Of a stretch of 64,000 nucleotides of DNA, positions 62,483 to 64,000 are shown piece by piece (the first letter of the stretch is position 1; every line of letters begins with the position of its first letter). Made by a program: the position numbers and the translations under genes. The notes under the pieces were generated by a model. The model saw only the letters and a program-made list of their open reading frames with translations, searched no databases and was not told where the DNA came from. Source of the DNA: Xanthobacteraceae bacterium 501b (GTDB lineage: Bacteria; Pseudomonadota; Alphaproteobacteria; Rhizobiales; Xanthobacteraceae); contig KB899087.1 of the NCBI GenBank assembly GCA_000378025.1, positions 2,976,001 to 3,040,000 on the forward strand, written 5' to 3'.

Positions 62483-64000
62483 TCACCCCACCCAGCTGGA
62501 CCGCACCACGGCCGGCGCCCGGCGTGGCGCCTCCCCATTGCTCTCCCGTCCCACCACCCCAGCCCGCCGCGCCGCCCCCTCCACCTTCCCCACCATCTCC
62601 GCCAGGCTCATGCCGGCGGCATAGAGCCCGTGTAGGGCGGCCGTGGCGTAGACGCGGCAGTCGAGGGGCTCATTACGCACGCCAGGGTCCGGCACCCATT
62701 CGATGCGGGCGACGCCGCGCGTGTAGCGGCGCACCGGGCGCTCGGCGACAAGGCCGGTGAACCAGAGATAGTCGCGCTCCGCCGGCCAGTGGCATGCGCC
62801 GGGGCCGCCATCGTCGATGCGAAGCCGCGAGAGCAGCCCGTGCTTGAGCGTGTCGACGCCGACAATGTGTACCGGGGCGAGGCTGGCGCTGCGCAGCTTG
62901 GGCGGGCGCTTTGGCCAGGGCGGCACGCCCGGCCCGCCACGGCCCTTGATCGCCCATATCCGGCGGTTGAGCCGCTCGGCCGAGAACCGCATCACCTGGT
63001 CGGTGCGATGCCCGCCGGAATCGATCGCAACGGCAAGGATGGGAAGATCGGGGATGGCCTTCGGGTGGCGGAAGCGGCGGGCGAGCAGGCGGTCGAGCGC
63101 CGCCCATACCTCGGGGCGCGAGGTGTCGCCGTGCAGGATCTCATAGTCGAGCGACCAGCTGGCTTCGCCCCGGCCCCAGCCGACAAACTCCACCTCAATG
63201 CGATCGTCCTGGGTATCGACCCCGGCGGTGATGACGGCGACGCCCTCGGGCAGCAGCTCGGTCCATGCCGGGTCGCAGGCCAGGCCGCGTGAGGCGAGAC
63301 TGTCCGGCGCCAGCGGCGCCATGTCCCGGTCCTCATAGGCCTCGCCGAGCTTGAGGTTGGTCCATGTCTTCAGCCGGGCCGGGTCGCGCTTCGAGGTGAG
63401 GAAGTCGGCGGCGATCTCGCCCCAGCTCTCGAAGGGCGAATAGAGCGCCGAGAGGTGGAAGCCGGCGGTAAGGCCGTCGCCCTGCGCCGTGGCGCGCCAT
63501 TCGCCCTTGGCCAGCATCGCCGGCTTGTCCGCTTCCTCGATCACCCCGCCGCAGGCCTCGCAGGTGTAGAACGCCTTGCGCGGCTCGCCCTCTGGCCAGG
63601 TCACGCCGCGCCAGCTCAGCGCCTGGTGCGTGCCGCAGTGGGGGCAGGGCACGAAGTAGCGGCGCTGGTCGCTCTCGGCATAGGCCTTCTCGATGCGCGA
63701 TACGCCGGCCTCGGTCGGGGTGGAGATGAGGAAGATCTTGCGGCGCCCCCGGAAGGTCACGGTGCGCTGCACCGCCAGCGCCACCGGGTCGCCCTCGCCA
63801 TCGGCATCCGCCGGGAAGGCGTCCACCTCGTCGAGCACGAGATAGCGGGCCGGGGTGGAGCGCAGGCCCGTGGCGGAGTTGGCGCCGGTCATGATGAGGG
63901 CGCCGCCGGGGAACTCCTTCAGCCCCACCGTATTGCCGGGGTCCTTGGAACGGGCCGGGGCGATGCGCGAGCGCAGCGCGGGCGTGCCCTCGATCAGCGG
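62483..64000 (-). CDS. Phage terminase large subunit, GpA type (5' end cut by window edge)
   Basis: The frame runs off the right edge; 505 C-terminal residues are visible. Walker B is RYLVLDEVDAFP, then FLISTPTEAGVSRIEKAY, a zinc ribbon (CPHCGTHQALSW...TCEACGG), and the nuclease domain with acidic residues in AVITAGVDTQDDRIEVEFV and LAVAIDSGGHRTDQV. This is the lambda GpA family, matching the lambda-type portal. The Walker A part is outside the window. It is separated from the portal operon by about 6.5 kb of small genes, the XRE gene and the SIR2-NACHT gene. Confidence 0.93.
   Translation of the reverse strand, partial: PLIEGTPALRSRIAPARSKDPGNTVGLKEFPGGALIMTGANSATGLRSTPARYLVLDEVDAFPADADGEGDPVALAVQRTVTFRGRRKIFLISTPTEAGVSRIEKAYAESDQRRYFVPCPHCGTHQALSWRGVTWPEGEPRKAFYTCEACGGVIEEADKPAMLAKGEWRATAQGDGLTAGFHLSALYSPFESWGEIAADFLTSKRDPARLKTWTNLKLGEAYEDRDMAPLAPDSLASRGLACDPAWTELLPEGVAVITAGVDTQDDRIEVEFVGWGRGEASWSLDYEILHGDTSRPEVWAALDRLLARRFRHPKAIPDLPILAVAIDSGGHRTDQVMRFSAERLNRRIWAIKGRGGPGVPPWPKRPPKLRSASLAPVHIVGVDTLKHGLLSRLRIDDGGPGACHWPAERDYLWFTGLVAERPVRRYTRGVARIEWVPDPGVRNEPLDCRVYATAALHGLYAAGMSLAEMVGKVEGAARRAGVVGRESNGEAPRRAPAVVRSSWVG

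Larger units (their letters stand above)
51272..64000. mobile_element. Integrated phage-like element at tRNA-Leu, head genes only, right end outside the window
   Basis: Starts at the 3' end of tRNA-Leu(CAG) with a tyrosine integrase. Contents in order from the tRNA: integrase, small unknown, gpW-like joiner, protease-capsid fusion, portal, MerR-like protein, acidic unknown, pseudo-S24 protein, two twin signal-bearing proteins, XRE repressor, SIR2-NACHT gene, terminase large subunit (cut). No tail, lysis or replication gene is visible. Integration at tRNA 3' ends, regulators and capsid genes argue for a phage or a capsid-forming satellite. The right attachment site would be a copy of the tRNA 3' end beyond base 64000. 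Confidence 0.85.

Overview
The window is high-GC DNA (roughly two thirds G+C by eye) from an alphaproteobacterium. Gene content and order point to the Hyphomicrobiales, probably a Xanthobacteraceae relative (Ancylobacter/Starkeya/Xanthobacter type). Supporting clusters are lptC-lptA-lptB-rpoN-hpf-ptsN, rpmI-rplT-pheS-pheT, divergent DUF2244/nth, dapB-gpmA, ilvB-ilvH with a peptide leader, and a plant-type glutamate-cysteine ligase. The genus is an inference.

Layout. 1-3.7 kb: end of yidC, engB and a zinc alcohol dehydrogenase. 3.8-12.7 kb: a long minus-strand block with an XRE regulator, ptsN, hpf, rpoN, lptB, lptA, lptC, a short RNase D, ubiA and a secreted unknown. 12.8-19.3 kb: rsmE, two unrelated glutamate-cysteine-ligase-type genes, a LysR/DUF1127 divergent pair and a luciferase-like monooxygenase. 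19.4-27.9 kb: polyamine genes (puuA-like, three pot transporter genes, puuB-like) around mutL, then a DedA protein. 28-29.1 kb: a macro-domain protein convergent with a BrnT/BrnA toxin-antitoxin pair. 29.3-35.4 kb: ilvC, a TetR regulator with its probable operator, a DMT exporter, DUF924, ilvH and ilvB with an attenuator leader. 35.6-42.4 kb: dapB, gpmA, a PACE efflux pump, an Ada-type regulator/methyltransferase, DUF2244, nth, a CysZ-like protein and an amine-oxidase-like flavoprotein. 42.5-50.9 kb: pheT, an unknown gene, pheS, rplT, rpmI, a repeat-rich SH3 protein, uppP and an NDUFA9-like protein. Seven dispersed palindromic elements (REP/BIME-like) sit in the intergenic gaps of the chromosomal part.

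From 51.2 kb to the right edge lies an integrated phage-like element at a tRNA-Leu(CAG) gene. A tyrosine integrase abuts the tRNA. Upstream of it, in one tightly overlapping minus-strand operon, are a gpW-like head-tail joiner, a prohead-protease/major-capsid fusion, a lambda-type portal, a MerR-like HTH protein and, beyond a probable internal control region, four small unknown genes. A divergent XRE repressor follows, then a large low-GC SIR2-NACHT gene on the plus strand, then a GpA-type terminase large subunit cut by the window edge. No tail genes lie between capsid and integrase, where a complete siphophage would normally carry them. The element is therefore a candidate capsid-forming satellite or degenerate prophage carrying an NLR-like antiphage gene as cargo.

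Most interesting: the SIR2-NACHT gene and its setting, the tail-less element with its integrase at the end of the head operon, two sets of palindromic operators in that element, a pseudo-S24 protein lacking its catalytic Ser, the ilvB leader-peptide attenuator, and the dispersed palindrome family. All functions are inferred from reading the sequence; no database search was possible.
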